A stretch of 53,118 nucleotides of DNA from CAIKKG01 sp037444725. GTDB taxonomy: Bacteria > Patescibacteriota > Minisyncoccia > UBA6257 > GWB1-50-10. Below are positions 41,570-50,522 of this stretch, piece by piece (the first letter of the stretch is position 1; the number at the start of each line of letters is the position of its first letter). The stretch covers positions 1-53,118 of the forward strand of contig JBBILW010000002.1 of the NCBI GenBank assembly GCA_037444725.1, given 5' to 3'. A program made the position numbers and the translations under genes. The notes beneath the pieces are model-generated. The model was given only the letters and a program-made list of their open reading frames with translations, was not told the DNA's origin and did no database searches.

Positions 41570-44104
41570 CTACGCCTCAAGCCTTAGTCCCTTGAACATC
41601 TTTAAAATTTCAAACCACGCAATACTTATGACTACGGTAAGTATGATGATAAATACGTCCCGCGAATGCAGCGGCGCAAGCCGGAAAAGTTCAGCAAAAA
41701 ACGGAATATATACGACCGCGGTGAGAAATGCGAGCGCCCCCGCAAAAATAATCCAGAATGCCTTGCTTGCGGAAAGAAGCGTCTGAAAAATTGTTTTCCC
41801 CCATGAAAGATTGGACGCAATAAGCATGAGATTCGCGAGTACAAGCGACACGAATGCGAATGAGCGTGCTTCAAATTCGCTCATACCCGTCTTTATGGAA
41901 TAAACATATATCACAAACGTTGCAATGAGAACGCCCAAACCCTGTATGAGGCTTATTCCCACATTTTTTGCATTGAAAAGCCGCTCGCGCAAATTGCGCG
42001 GCGGTCGCTTCATTATATCGTCCGCCTCCTTCTCCGATTCGAATACCACCGAGCACGCAGGATCGATAATGAATTCCAAGAATGCTATGTGCGCGGGCAA
42101 AAGTGCCGCGGGCATATTAAATACAATCGGTAAAATGGACATGCCGGCAATGGGCACATGCACCGCCAAAATGTACCCCATGGCGCGCTTCAAATTGTCA
42201 TAGATTCTCCTACCCATGCGCACTGCGACCACAATCGAAGAAAAATCGTCGTTTAACAATACGAGCGACGATGCCTCACGTGCCACATCCGTTCCCCTGC
42301 CCCCCATCGCAATCCCGATATGCGCAGCTTTCAGCGCAGGCGCGTCATTTACGCCATCTCCCGTCATAGCGACGATTTCTCCGTTCGCTTTTAACGCGTC
42401 TACAATTAAAAGCTTCTGCTCAGGCAACACGCGCGCGAATATATTGATATTCCTTATTTTCTCACGCAATTCCAAATGATTGAGCTTTCTCAAATCATCT
42501 CCCGTTAAATAAAGTTCAGGGTTATTGAGACCTGCTTTGCGCGCCACAAATTGCGCGGTTCCGGGATAATCTCCCGTAATCATAATAATCCGCATCCCTG
42601 CCGAATATGCCTCCCTCACCGATTCGGGCACCGTATCGCGGACAGGGTCCACAAAACCGAGAAGTCCGAGAAAGGTGAAATCAAAATCATGTTGCGTCGC
42701 AGGCAAATCCGCACGCGCGTAAGTAGATTCGGCCACGCCAAGTACGCGCAACCCCCTGTCCGACATCTCTTTTACTTTTTCTAAGACACGCTCTTTCTCT
42801 TTGCTGCTTACATGGCACAAATCTAAAACTGCCTCAGGAGAACCCTTGGAGGCTACAATATATCCCTCTTTGTCTTTCGCCTTCCACGCGTGAGAAAGCG
42901 CCATAAATTCCCTTGTGAGCGCGTACTCTTTTTCGAGGGCATAAGTCTGCAACGCGGGGTATGTCGGCAATAGTTTTCCTGATTTTTTTATCGCTTTCTC
43001 GAGAGGGTCATAGGGGTCCATCTGGCTCGCAAGAACGCCGTATTCAACCAATCGCTCAAACGGGCCGTGAGGAAGCTCCTCCGCCTTGTGGAGCGGAAGA
43101 AAAGTGTTATCCGCATAAAGCTCGGCTAATTGAGCGCTGTTCATTGTAAGTGTGCCGGTCTTATCGGCGCAGAGTACGGTTGCAGCACCAAGAGTCTCGA
43201 TAACTGCCGAGCGGCGCGTGAGCACCTTATTCCTTGAAATTCTCCATGCACCTACCGTAAGGAAAAGCAGCAACACGACAGGAAACTCTTCGGGGATTGT
43301 CGCCATGCTGAGCGACAGGCCCGCCAAAAATCCGCCAATGATGTCGCGTTTCACATATGCGTAAGCAACCACCACGAGCACGCTGAGTATCGCGCTTCCC
43401 GCGGCAACAAGACGGACGATTCGGCTCGTTTCCTTATGAAGAAGCGTTTTTTCTTCTTTTATCCTCTCTAAACTTTTTCCAATTTTTCCAATTTCAGTAT
43501 GCACGCCGCACGCATGAACTCTCGCAAGCGCGTGCCCACTCACCACAAGCGAGGCGGAGTAGATGAATGGCAAATCGTCGCCTCCGGGCCTTGCAACCGC
43601 CATCGCGCCATCCCAATCGTTCTTTCTCACCGCCACAGATTCTCCCGTGAGCAACGACTCATCAACACTCAAATTTTCCGACGAGAACACTGTTGCATCC
43701 GCAGGAACGCGGTCACCTTCGCGAATAACCACAATGTCGCCGAGCACTACGTCTCTGCCGGGAATTCTTTTCTGGACTCCGTCACGAATGACGAGTGCGC
43801 GCGGACTCGAGAGATCGCGCAACGCGTCAAGAATTTTTTCGGTTTTCCGCTCCTGATAGTAGGTAATACCGATAATAACGCACGCAGAAATGATGAGCAT
43901 TATCGCATCCCGCACCTCGCCGAGAAACAGGTAGGTAATGGCGGTAGCCGCGAGCAATAAGAGCATGGGCTCGGAAAGCACCGCCCACATTATGGCGAAG
44001 CCGCTTCTTTTTTTCTGCGAAGGCAGCTCGTTAAATCCTTCCGCTCTAAGTAATCGCCGAGCCTCCGCTTCAGTAAGTCCTTGATTGAGATTCGTAGTAT
44101 GCAT
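41570..44104 (-). CDS. P-type cation ATPase (calcium-type, P2)
   Basis: 844 residues. N-terminal actuator region with LLTGESVAV, the transport-site PEEFP in helix 4 (SMATIPEEFPVVLLLF), the phosphorylation site DKTGTLT, GDGVNDAPAL hinge motif, and C-terminal helices. PEEFP in place of the CPC of copper ATPases suggests Ca2+ or another hard cation. The start at 44104 (MHTTNLNQGLTEAEARRLL) was chosen because the cation-ATPase N-domain begins there and upstream sequence overlaps the preceding gene. Confidence 0.88.
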   Translation of the reverse strand: MHTTNLNQGLTEAEARRLLRAEGFNELPSQKKRSGFAIMWAVLSEPMLLLLAATAITYLFLGEVRDAIMLIISACVIIGITYYQERKTEKILDALRDLSSPRALVIRDGVQKRIPGRDVVLGDIVVIREGDRVPADATVFSSENLSVDESLLTGESVAVRKNDWDGAMAVARPGGDDLPFIYSASLVVSGHALARVHACGVHTEIGKIGKSLERIKEEKTLLHKETSRIVRLVAAGSAILSVLVVVAYAYVKRDIIGGFLAGLSLSMATIPEEFPVVLLLFLTVGAWRISRNKVLTRRSAVIETLGAATVLCADKTGTLTMNSAQLAELYADNTFLPLHKAEELPHGPFERLVEYGVLASQMDPYDPLEKAIKKSGKLLPTYPALQTYALEKEYALTREFMALSHAWKAKDKEGYIVASKGSPEAVLDLCHVSSKEKERVLEKVKEMSDRGLRVLGVAESTYARADLPATQHDFDFTFLGLLGFVDPVRDTVPESVREAYSAGMRIIMITGDYPGTAQFVARKAGLNNPELYLTGDDLRKLNHLELREKIRNINIFARVLPEQKLLIVDALKANGEIVAMTGDGVNDAPALKAAHIGIAMGGRGTDVAREASSLVLLNDDFSSIVVAVRMGRRIYDNLKRAMGYILAVHVPIAGMSILPIVFNMPAALLPAHIAFLEFIIDPACSVVFESEKEADDIMKRPPRNLRERLFNAKNVGISLIQGLGVLIATFVIYVYSIKTGMSEFEARSFAFVSLVLANLMLIASNLSWGKTIFQTLLSASKAFWIIFAGALAFLTAVVYIPFFAELFRLAPLHSRDVFIIILTVVISIAWFEILKMFKGLRLEA

Positions 44105-44114
44105 GAGGCGTACG

Positions 44115-44456
44115 TTAAAATCCTGTCGCGCTATTGATGAGATCAAGCTGGCTATACGACTGCGCAAGGAATTGCTGGGTAACAATAATCATGACGCCAA
44201 TAGCAAGCGCGGTAAGTACGAGGGATACAACACCTATTATTTTTGCCTTTCCGTTGCTCTGCTTCAGATACTTCATCGCGTATCCAAGTCCGAAAGGCGC
44301 AAGGAAAAAGCTCACCAAGTAGATAAGCGCCTGCTTTGCTACAGAAGTGTCGATTTCATGTTGTTTCAACTCGAATCCGCAATGAGAACAAAAAATATCC
44401 TTTTCGGATACTGCCATTCCGCATTGTGGGCATTGCATACCGGTACTTGGCTCCAT
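44115..44456 (-). CDS. Zinc-ribbon membrane protein
   Basis: 113 residues. An N-terminal zinc ribbon (CPQCGMAV ... IFCSHCGFEL), then two membrane helices (ALIYLVSFFLAPFGLGYAMK and AKIIGVVSLVLTALAIGVMI). Zinc-ribbon/transmembrane proteins of this kind are common and of unknown function. It begins from an extended -10 with a 6-nt gap and stands 10 nt upstream of the P-type ATPase, with which it is likely cotranscribed. Confidence 0.65.
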   Translation of the reverse strand: MEPSTGMQCPQCGMAVSEKDIFCSHCGFELKQHEIDTSVAKQALIYLVSFFLAPFGLGYAMKYLKQSNGKAKIIGVVSLVLTALAIGVMIIVTQQFLAQSYSQLDLINSATGF

Positions 44457-44462
44457 GTGCTC

Positions 44463-44468
44463 ATTATA
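44463..44468 (-). promoter_or_regulatory. Extended -10 (TGA-TATAAT), leaderless type
   Basis: CTGATATAAT followed by 6 nt (GAGCAC) and the ATG at 44456. Confidence 0.6.
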
Positions 44469-44489
44469 TCAGCATTTTTGCGAAGCGTT

Positions 44490-44523
44490 TTAAAAAAATC
44501 CCCCGCGTGCGTTACGCGAGGGA
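44490..44523 (-). terminator. Terminator of the four-helix orphan gene
   Basis: TCCCtCGCGT-aacgc-ACGCGgGGGA on the minus strand (one internal mismatch) with T7, directly after the gene ending at 44531. Confidence 0.8.
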
Positions 44524-44530
44524 TGAGAAA

Positions 44531-44914
44531 CTATGAACCATGCGGCCTCCTATTGCGAGCCGCCCGCACAATGAGGCCAACGGCCAGTATGAGAGAAAGC
44601 GCCCCCATGGCTCCCAACCATGCCGCGACCAGTACGGCAAGGGTGAGGAACATACTCATGACGCCGAAGTTTATGACGAGTTCAAGCGTCCCCACGCCTT
44701 CCCGGACGGCGTTCAAGACAAGAATAGCAATCATCATTACAGCCATGAACAGGCAGACCGCGGCAAAGCTGTCCGGGTACGGAATTGGCCACCCGGTCAC
44801 CGTGGCAACAAGCCACGCCTCGGTTGAGAGAAGCAGCGCGATTCCGCCGCCGAAAATGAATTCCGGAATGATGATGAGAAGCGTTGAAAGCAAGCCTTGC
44901 TTGAATCTCGCCAT
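44531..44914 (-). CDS. Orphan membrane protein with four helices
   Basis: 127 residues starting MARFKQGLLSTLLIIIP, with about four hydrophobic helices and a basic C-terminus (VRAARNRRPHGS). AAAGGAT lies 7 nt before the ATG at 44914, which sets the start. GC-rich codons, own promoter with TGTGG (44957-44985) and terminator, as in the other orphan units. No family recognised. Confidence 0.6.
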   Translation of the reverse strand: MARFKQGLLSTLLIIIPEFIFGGGIALLLSTEAWLVATVTGWPIPYPDSFAAVCLFMAVMMIAILVLNAVREGVGTLELVINFGVMSMFLTLAVLVAAWLGAMGALSLILAVGLIVRAARNRRPHGS

Positions 44915-44956
44915 ACGCCCATCCTTTCGTAAATAAGAGGTGAAAGTGCCAAACAC

Positions 44957-44985
44957 ACTACACCACACTCCCCCGCAAATTGCAA
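44957..44985 (-). promoter_or_regulatory. Promoter of the four-helix orphan gene
   Basis: TTGCAA, 17-bp spacer ending GTGTGG, TGTAGT, about 42 nt before the ATG. Confidence 0.6.
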
Positions 44986-44997
44986 TTCGCAGCAATA

Positions 44998-46188
44998 TTA
45001 CTTCGCGGCCGCGTTTCGGTTAAACGCATAAAATACGCCTGCGGTAACAATGGCGAGTAATAAGGACATTAGAAATCCCGCCTTAAATGAAAAATAGGTT
45101 ATCGCAATTCCGGTTACGAATGGACCGACCGTCTGGCCTATATCCATAATTGCCGAGAGAGCGCCAAGCGATGCGCCGAGCTTGTCTTTTGCCGTCACCT
45201 CGGCAACGTACGAGCTCGTTGCAACCGAGGTAAATGAAAGTCCGAGCGCGAACACGAGTCCGATGAGCGTCGCCGCGAAAACCGTCTGGAAATATCCAAG
45301 CGTGCCGATAGCGAGGCCTAGTGTGAGGATGCCGAGAAGTACCAGTTTTCGCTTATCAATTACATCCGCCAATTTTCCGAATATCGGCTGCGAGAGCGCA
45401 ATCGAGAGAATCTGGACGGAAAATATAAGACCGATTTCCCGCGCGGGGATATTGAGCTCGGTAAGATAGAGCGGTAAATAGGTTTCGAGCGCACCGTACG
45501 CAAAATACGTCGCCATCTCAACCGCAGCGGTAGAAAACAATTGTTTGTTCGCCAAAAAATATTTCAAATCAATAAGCAGGTCCCGCACCGCAAATCCGCC
45601 CTCGTGCGCCTCATCGCGTATGAGCATGGTGAAAAGGAGTACGGGCATAGCAAGAATAAATGCCGCAATATACACGTAAGAGTATTGCGTGAGCGCGGCA
45701 CCCTGGCTCGCAAAATAGCTGATGATAAATCCTCCGAGCATCGGTGCGAGCGCACGGCCCACAAGCGTTGCCGAGGAATAGAATCCGAGCTTCTCCCCCT
45801 TCGACGTCTCATACGCTTTCACAATCATTGCCGCAGAAACGGGCCCGAGTATCGCGGTCGCAATACCGTGGAAAAATCGGATGGGAATGAGCCACATCGG
45901 CGAGCTGACGGAAAGATACAAAAGAGGCGCAACGGTGAATATGAAGGCCGAAACCAGCAATAATTTTTTCCGCCCGATTTTGTCGGACATGAGTCCGATA
46001 GGAAAACTAAACAATATTCCCGCAAGAGGAGAAAATGCGGAAATAAGACCCACGATAAAGTCACTGCCTCCGAGCGCGTGGACATAGAGCGGCAGTACGG
46101 GACTTTTTGAAATAGTGGTCGAAAATATGCCGAAAAAACCTACGAGCGATAGGTAATAAATCATTTTCGAACCAAATTCTTTACTCAT
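44998..46188 (-). CDS. MFS transporter, multidrug-efflux-like
   Basis: 396 residues with about 12 helices. GLMSDKIGRKKLLL between helices 2 and 3 is the classic MFS motif A, repeated in the second half as GKLADVIDKRKLVL. This resembles DHA1-type drug or sugar efflux carriers; substrate unknown. The stop of the upstream membrane protein adjoins its ATG (TAAATG), so the two are probably cotranslated. Confidence 0.82.
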   Translation of the reverse strand: MSKEFGSKMIYYLSLVGFFGIFSTTISKSPVLPLYVHALGGSDFIVGLISAFSPLAGILFSFPIGLMSDKIGRKKLLLVSAFIFTVAPLLYLSVSSPMWLIPIRFFHGIATAILGPVSAAMIVKAYETSKGEKLGFYSSATLVGRALAPMLGGFIISYFASQGAALTQYSYVYIAAFILAMPVLLFTMLIRDEAHEGGFAVRDLLIDLKYFLANKQLFSTAAVEMATYFAYGALETYLPLYLTELNIPAREIGLIFSVQILSIALSQPIFGKLADVIDKRKLVLLGILTLGLAIGTLGYFQTVFAATLIGLVFALGLSFTSVATSSYVAEVTAKDKLGASLGALSAIMDIGQTVGPFVTGIAITYFSFKAGFLMSLLLAIVTAGVFYAFNRNAAAK

Positions 46189-46581
46189 TTATTTGAGGAT
46201 AAAATCAACCAGCACGCCCCACAATAACGCAATAATAGACGTGGCAAAAATAACGTAGTAATTCCACTTTTCTTTCGAGGAAAGCAGCGTGCCAAAAATG
46301 TACTGCATTGCCGATTTCTCCTCATCGTTGAACTCGGTGCTTCCCGCAATCCGTTCGGTAAGCTTATATTCCGCGACAAGTTTCGCACGGCGCGCGGCAA
46401 CCGAGTATCGGTGCGCAAAATAAAGAATAAATCCGACGGTGCCGACATACCACGCACCCTTCAAAAGACCCTGGTTCAAATTTGCGAGCACAATTATTGC
46501 GCGATAGAGAATCGTAGCAATGATGCCAATCCAAAAGAAAAACGAGCGTACCCACGGCGCATTTGGCTTAAATTCTTTCAT
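46189..46581 (-). CDS. Conserved-looking membrane protein of unknown function
   Basis: 130 residues, with a helix pair near the N-terminus (FFFWIGIIATILYRAIIVLA), another at GAWYVGTVGFILYFAHRY and one at the C-terminus. A charged soluble stretch lies between (RRAKLVAEYKLTERIAGSTEF). TACGAT preceded by TGT (46588-46593) ends exactly 6 nt before the ATG, the leaderless pattern. Directly followed by the MFS gene. Function unknown. Confidence 0.6.
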   Translation of the reverse strand: MKEFKPNAPWVRSFFFWIGIIATILYRAIIVLANLNQGLLKGAWYVGTVGFILYFAHRYSVAARRAKLVAEYKLTERIAGSTEFNDEEKSAMQYIFGTLLSSKEKWNYYVIFATSIIALLWGVLVDFILK

Positions 46582-46587
46582 ATAGTT

Positions 46588-46593
46588 ATCGTA
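46588..46593 (-). promoter_or_regulatory. Extended -10 (TGT-TACGAT), leaderless type
   Basis: CTGTTACGAT followed by 6 nt (AACTAT) and the ATG at 46581. Confidence 0.5.
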
Positions 46594-46619
46594 ACAGATT
46601 AATTATCAGGTGCGCGATT

Positions 46620-47141
46620 TTAAGCTTCCAGATTCAATCCAGCATTATTTAAAACTAATGCAATCTGCGTTCTAAATTTCCCCTGCTGGCCCGTGGAGGG
46701 AAACGGAATCTCCACGCCATTATTGATTACATTAAAACCGTTTGACTTGAGCGGGTCCGCAAGAAGTCGACAAATATTTACCTTTACTAAAATAATCGGG
46801 GTCTTTTTGTCAGGCGTTAGGGTTTCTAAATCCTCCAAAAGTGTAGGTAATGAATTCTTAATAACCTTATCGCGTTTCCAACTCACGTATTGATCTACAG
46901 GAATATAAGTCGCGTCAACGATAATAAGTCCCCTTCTAACAAACTCCGCCAAACCTGATGCTTTATCAGCAGACTCATAGCCAATCAATTCCATCATGGC
47001 CACAAAAAGCGGTTCGGTGGCTTTTCCCTCCGCGTCGTAGAAATACTTTCCAGACTCTGGTGGTGACTCAAAAACAAAAATTGCCTTTATATTTTCGGGC
47101 TGATATTTATTTCGTTTGTTGATGTATTTGTTACGCGACAT
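46620..47141 (-). CDS. Defence-island protein, possible UDG-like fold
   Basis: 173 residues, unrecognised with certainty. KAIFVFESPPESGKYFYD near residue 19 and VEIPFPSTGQQGKFRTQI near the C-terminus recall the two end motifs (xGExP...F and the H-P-S loop) of the uracil-DNA-glycosylase superfamily, but key residues are not clear. AT-rich like the rest of the island. Its ATG overlaps by one base the stop of the DUF262-HNH gene, so it is the last gene of that operon. It may recognise or process nucleic acid; treat as inference. Confidence 0.5.
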   Translation of the reverse strand: MSRNKYINKRNKYQPENIKAIFVFESPPESGKYFYDAEGKATEPLFVAMMELIGYESADKASGLAEFVRRGLIIVDATYIPVDQYVSWKRDKVIKNSLPTLLEDLETLTPDKKTPIILVKVNICRLLADPLKSNGFNVINNGVEIPFPSTGQQGKFRTQIALVLNNAGLNLEA

Positions 47142-48310
47142 TACCGATTTCCTTTTGCTCGATTATGCGTCTTGCAAAGCATCTGACAATTCTTGGCTGA
47201 CGTAGATCCGCCCTTACTCCAGGCCGCAACATGATCAGCGTCCATTTCTGCAATGCTCCAAATCCTCTCCTTGTTCACGTCATGGCCGACAGCGCAGAGA
47301 GGACAATTTGATTCCTTTTTTTTCTTCGCTTTGGCGGTTTGTGATTCGTAAGTAGATCGCTTGATCGCCTCATCAAAAACTCGAACCTCTAGTAATTTTG
47401 TATCGGTTAAGCCACCAAGAATATACTCAAAAATGCCTTTGCGATTTTTGATATACGGATCACTATAGAGCTTATTCACTTCGGCGGATATCTTAGTCGG
47501 GTTATACGCCTTTTTGTGATACACCTCATAAAGTCGCCCCCACTCAAGTCCGCGCATTTCGCTTTCAACATCGACAAATACACCAGACACCCAATCGATG
47601 ACGGTGTTGAAATATTTTTTCAACTCATCAATATTTCTATCTTTGCGATGCTTGCTCATGTAGTCACCAATATTACCCCTACTTACCCAGTCAAGAGCAC
47701 ATTCCAAAAATTCCTGTCGATTTGCGCTACCCGATACATACGCACTCCATTTTTGAATGTTGGCGTTTTGACTATTACTAAATTCTTCCTTAGCTCTAGT
47801 TACGAATGGACCAGAATATACAGCATTGAGTAATTCCTGATTATTGAGCGGAACACCGGCGATATTTATGGTCTTAAACCACTCTTTTATTTGACTTTCT
47901 GTTCCTTCGCATTCATAGATAAGTAATTTTGTTTTCAAAATCTTATCCTTCTTATCTTTCGCCATACCGCCAAAATATTGCTCCATCCCGTTTTCGTCTT
48001 TAATGGCAAATTTATCAGTAATAAATCTTCCAAGACTGGTGATACGCTGTTGCCCATCTAAAACTTCTAGATTGTCGGTAGAAACTTTATTGAAATAGAT
48101 CAATCCTATCGGATATCCCTTAAGAACTGATTCGATAACGGCCATTTCTCTTTTCCCCCCGTCAGATGCATAAATATAGTTTCGTTGATACTCCGGCTGA
48201 ATAGTGAGTTTACCAGCCAAACCAAACAAGCCCTTACCCTCAAGTTCGTTATAGACGAACCCCTCGCAAATATCTTTAACGGTGATATCAGTGCTTAATT
48301 TTGTTTTCAT
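47141..48310 (-). CDS. DUF262 domain fused to HNH endonuclease
   Basis: 389 residues. The N-terminal DUF262 (ParB-like/GmrS-type) domain has IQPEYQRNYIY at 37-47 and DGQQRITSL from 85. The C-terminal HNH domain has CPLC (336-339), DADHV with His360, NCQMLC (374-379) and THN (His382). DUF262 proteins of the GmrSD/SspE group restrict phage DNA and are NTP-dependent; here the nuclease is a canonical HNH rather than DUF1524. It lies between the GIY-YIG and UDG-like genes with gaps under 10 nt. Candidate restriction effector of the island. Confidence 0.8.
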   Translation of the reverse strand: MKTKLSTDITVKDICEGFVYNELEGKGLFGLAGKLTIQPEYQRNYIYASDGGKREMAVIESVLKGYPIGLIYFNKVSTDNLEVLDGQQRITSLGRFITDKFAIKDENGMEQYFGGMAKDKKDKILKTKLLIYECEGTESQIKEWFKTINIAGVPLNNQELLNAVYSGPFVTRAKEEFSNSQNANIQKWSAYVSGSANRQEFLECALDWVSRGNIGDYMSKHRKDRNIDELKKYFNTVIDWVSGVFVDVESEMRGLEWGRLYEVYHKKAYNPTKISAEVNKLYSDPYIKNRKGIFEYILGGLTDTKLLEVRVFDEAIKRSTYESQTAKAKKKKESNCPLCAVGHDVNKERIWSIAEMDADHVAAWSKGGSTSAKNCQMLCKTHNRAKGNR

Positions 48311-48319
48311 GTTATTTAT

Positions 48320-48925
48320 TTATATGACGATATCAGGAAGGTCCCTAAGTTTTTTACCCTTATATTTGAAATAGTCCGCACCCGCGTAGGCGCCACTCGC
48401 ATTCAACTCACCTCGCTGCTCATAGAGCCTATATGTAAGCGGCGCCAATTTCCAAACCTGACCCCCGTATTCTACCTCCCGTTCGCCGACAATCTTTGCA
48501 GTTATTGCTTCGTCGTCTTTAAAAACGATTTCGTCTCCGTTTTTCAGCCCCTTTTTATAGAAGCTAAACAACCTACTTCGTTCTCTGACCCTAGAAACCG
48601 CATCGAACTCTCTTTCTTGGTCTATGTTTTCAGGATAAATAATCTTTCCCTTAAACGAGAGTAAAAGCTGACGTATTAGCTCTTGGTCGAGAGCGAAGAG
48701 TTCGCTTTCGCCTACCCTGTGTTTGTTAAAAATATCATGCAGCAAAATCTCTTTTTCAACGTAGTCCTCAAGTTCAATCGCAAAAAATCTTTTCAAACCA
48801 GCAACATTATAATAGCCGTTTGCCTCGAGGTTTCGCATCCGTTCGGAATAATTGCCGGTGCCGGTTTGCCCAATTTTTACTAGGCCGGAGACAGCCGTTG
48901 TCATTATGTAAATAATCCCTTTCAT
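48320..48925 (-). CDS. GIY-YIG-like (T5orf172 type) and DUF4357 protein
   Basis: 201 residues. IIYIMTT followed by LVKIGQTG and SERMRNL is the GIY-YIG/T5orf172 core, and HDIFNKHRVGESELF supplies the His and Glu region. The C-terminal 60 residues (AKIVGEREVEYGGQVWKLAP...GAYAGADYFKYKGKKL) match DUF4357, which commonly accompanies GIY-YIG domains in restriction loci. Likely a nuclease or DNA-binding partner of the methylase encoded 1 nt upstream of its start. AT-rich. Confidence 0.72.
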   Translation of the reverse strand: MKGIIYIMTTAVSGLVKIGQTGTGNYSERMRNLEANGYYNVAGLKRFFAIELEDYVEKEILLHDIFNKHRVGESELFALDQELIRQLLLSFKGKIIYPENIDQEREFDAVSRVRERSRLFSFYKKGLKNGDEIVFKDDEAITAKIVGEREVEYGGQVWKLAPLTYRLYEQRGELNASGAYAGADYFKYKGKKLRDLPDIVI

Positions 48926-48926
48926 A

Positions 48927-50135
48927 TTATTTATTCTTGCGTCGTATAAGCACTCTTTGATAAACCTTCTCCATCAGGCCATTCTGAACAACCACGCCAC
49001 TCGCGTTCAGATCGTAGGTTCCTTTTTTGCTAAATTTATCTAAATAGGCTTGCTTACATTCAATGGAAGAATATTTCTTTGTTTTTAATTTATAAAGATC
49101 TTCATTTTCACACATCCCCAATATCTCAAACTGGTCGGGGTTATATTTGTCTAAAAAACTGATTGGCACACCCATCACGCCGCCATAATCACTAGGGATA
49201 GCATCGGTAAATGACACCTCTATGGCGTCATAATTATCATATTTATCATACGCGTTTTTTCCTTTAATTTCTTTGTGCTTGCTATATTTTAGATTCTCCT
49301 CCATCGTCATAAGTGGTAACGGTTGGTGACGTCGTCCATGGTCTACGTTGGTGAACCAAAGTGCGGTGTGTATTCCGATTAGCGGTTTGCCATCAATAAT
49401 TCTCCACCACATCCCTTGCGGCTTACTCGCCATAACCTTTTCGGTATATTCTTTCGGCGCTTCTAAAAACATTTGTTGGCTACTTGTCTTATTCCCAAGC
49501 CATAATTTATTACTTTTAATTAGAGGGAAAACCTCTTTGTAAGTAATCGCGTTCATGTTGCCGATAATAACGAATTTTTTATTGTAATCAAAAAGCTGCT
49601 TAACATACTCGCGGAACAAGCTGAACGGTGGGTTAGTAACAACGACGTCGGACTGCTTCAGCAAATCCACGCATTCTTCACTGCGAAAATCTCCGTCGCC
49701 TTCGAGCGGCATCCATTCGTTGTGTTTGTTTGCTTTTAATTGCTTCGCAACGTCCTTCAAGTTGAACTCGCCATCGCCGTCCATATCGCCCACATCACTC
49801 ACAATAAACTTGTTTGCGGTTACTTTCGGGCGGCCTTTTGATTTCGTAAGGGTTTTATCATCGCCAAATAATCCTAGTTGTGTGTTGGCCACAGGCGAGG
49901 GTTTATAACTTGTGGTAATAAGCTTTTTTAACCCGAGCTTATTGAAATTGAGTACAAAATATCGGAAGAAATTGCTCTCAAATGGGTCGTCGCAGTTGCA
50001 ATATATCACCCTACCTCGAAATACGTCGGGGTTATATTCTAAATAAGCCCCGATCTCTTTCTGAATATCGTTATACTGAGTATAAAACTCATCGTTCTTT
50101 TCCCTTTTTGCGTTTGTGAGATGGCTGTTTGCCAT
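48927..50135 (-). CDS. EcoRI-type adenine-specific DNA methyltransferase
   Basis: 402 residues. KNDEFYTQYNDIQKEI near residue 13, VIYCNCDDPFESNFFRYF at 43-60 and the catalytic NPPF at 168-171 (DVVVTNPPF) are the features of the EcoRI methylase family (N6-adenine). WWRIIDGKPLIGIHTALWFT is a further conserved block. EcoRI methylase modifies GAATTC, but the target here is not known. Starts 5 nt after DUF2321 and is followed by the GIY-YIG gene. AT-rich; no classical EcoRI-like endonuclease is present. Confidence 0.88.
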   Translation of the reverse strand: MANSHLTNAKREKNDEFYTQYNDIQKEIGAYLEYNPDVFRGRVIYCNCDDPFESNFFRYFVLNFNKLGLKKLITTSYKPSPVANTQLGLFGDDKTLTKSKGRPKVTANKFIVSDVGDMDGDGEFNLKDVAKQLKANKHNEWMPLEGDGDFRSEECVDLLKQSDVVVTNPPFSLFREYVKQLFDYNKKFVIIGNMNAITYKEVFPLIKSNKLWLGNKTSSQQMFLEAPKEYTEKVMASKPQGMWWRIIDGKPLIGIHTALWFTNVDHGRRHQPLPLMTMEENLKYSKHKEIKGKNAYDKYDNYDAIEVSFTDAIPSDYGGVMGVPISFLDKYNPDQFEILGMCENEDLYKLKTKKYSSIECKQAYLDKFSKKGTYDLNASGVVVQNGLMEKVYQRVLIRRKNK

Positions 50136-50140
50136 AATTT

Positions 50141-50506
50141 TTATTTCTTAAATATACCCACAACACTATCAACAACATATTTAAGTGGCGCCATTGCAGC
50201 TATCAGGCGATTTTTTGTTAATAAGTTGCTCCGCCATGGATAACCGCGGCCACATTTATGGCAATTTAGAGGAACGGCTGGACCACTGCCACCAATAACC
50301 CCCGAAACGTGATAATAGCCTTTTATTCTAGAATTACAGTGCTCACATTTAAAAACTGTTGGACTTCCGCATTTCTCGCAAAAATCCTGCCCATGATTTG
50401 GGTAGGAATCAAGGAAGTCTGTAATTTTATGACCCCATTTTTTACAAACTTGCATCGTGTCGTAATAACTACTCATAAATATTTTCTCATTATTTATCTC
50501 GCTCAT
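50141..50506 (-). CDS. DUF2321 multi-zinc-ribbon protein
   Basis: 121 residues. SSYYDTMQVC...GHKI begins a DUF2321 protein; DFCEKCGSPTVFKCEHCNSRIKGYYHVSGV holds two CxxC knuckles, and LNCHKCGRGYPW a third. Function unknown; its place at the head of this operon suggests a role in regulation or target recognition. Start is either 50506, whose ATG overlaps the TGA of a seven-codon mini-ORF, or 50476 (MSSYYD), nearer the family's usual start. The translational coupling favours 50506. Confidence 0.75.
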   Translation of the reverse strand: MSEINNEKIFMSSYYDTMQVCKKWGHKITDFLDSYPNHGQDFCEKCGSPTVFKCEHCNSRIKGYYHVSGVIGGSGPAVPLNCHKCGRGYPWRSNLLTKNRLIAAMAPLKYVVDSVVGIFKK

Positions 50507-50522
50507 CTTCTCAAAAAGGTGT

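Noticed and set aside
41570..44104. A second copper ATPase
   Set aside because: It lacks HMA domains and CPC; PEEFP in helix 4 places it with calcium-type pumps.
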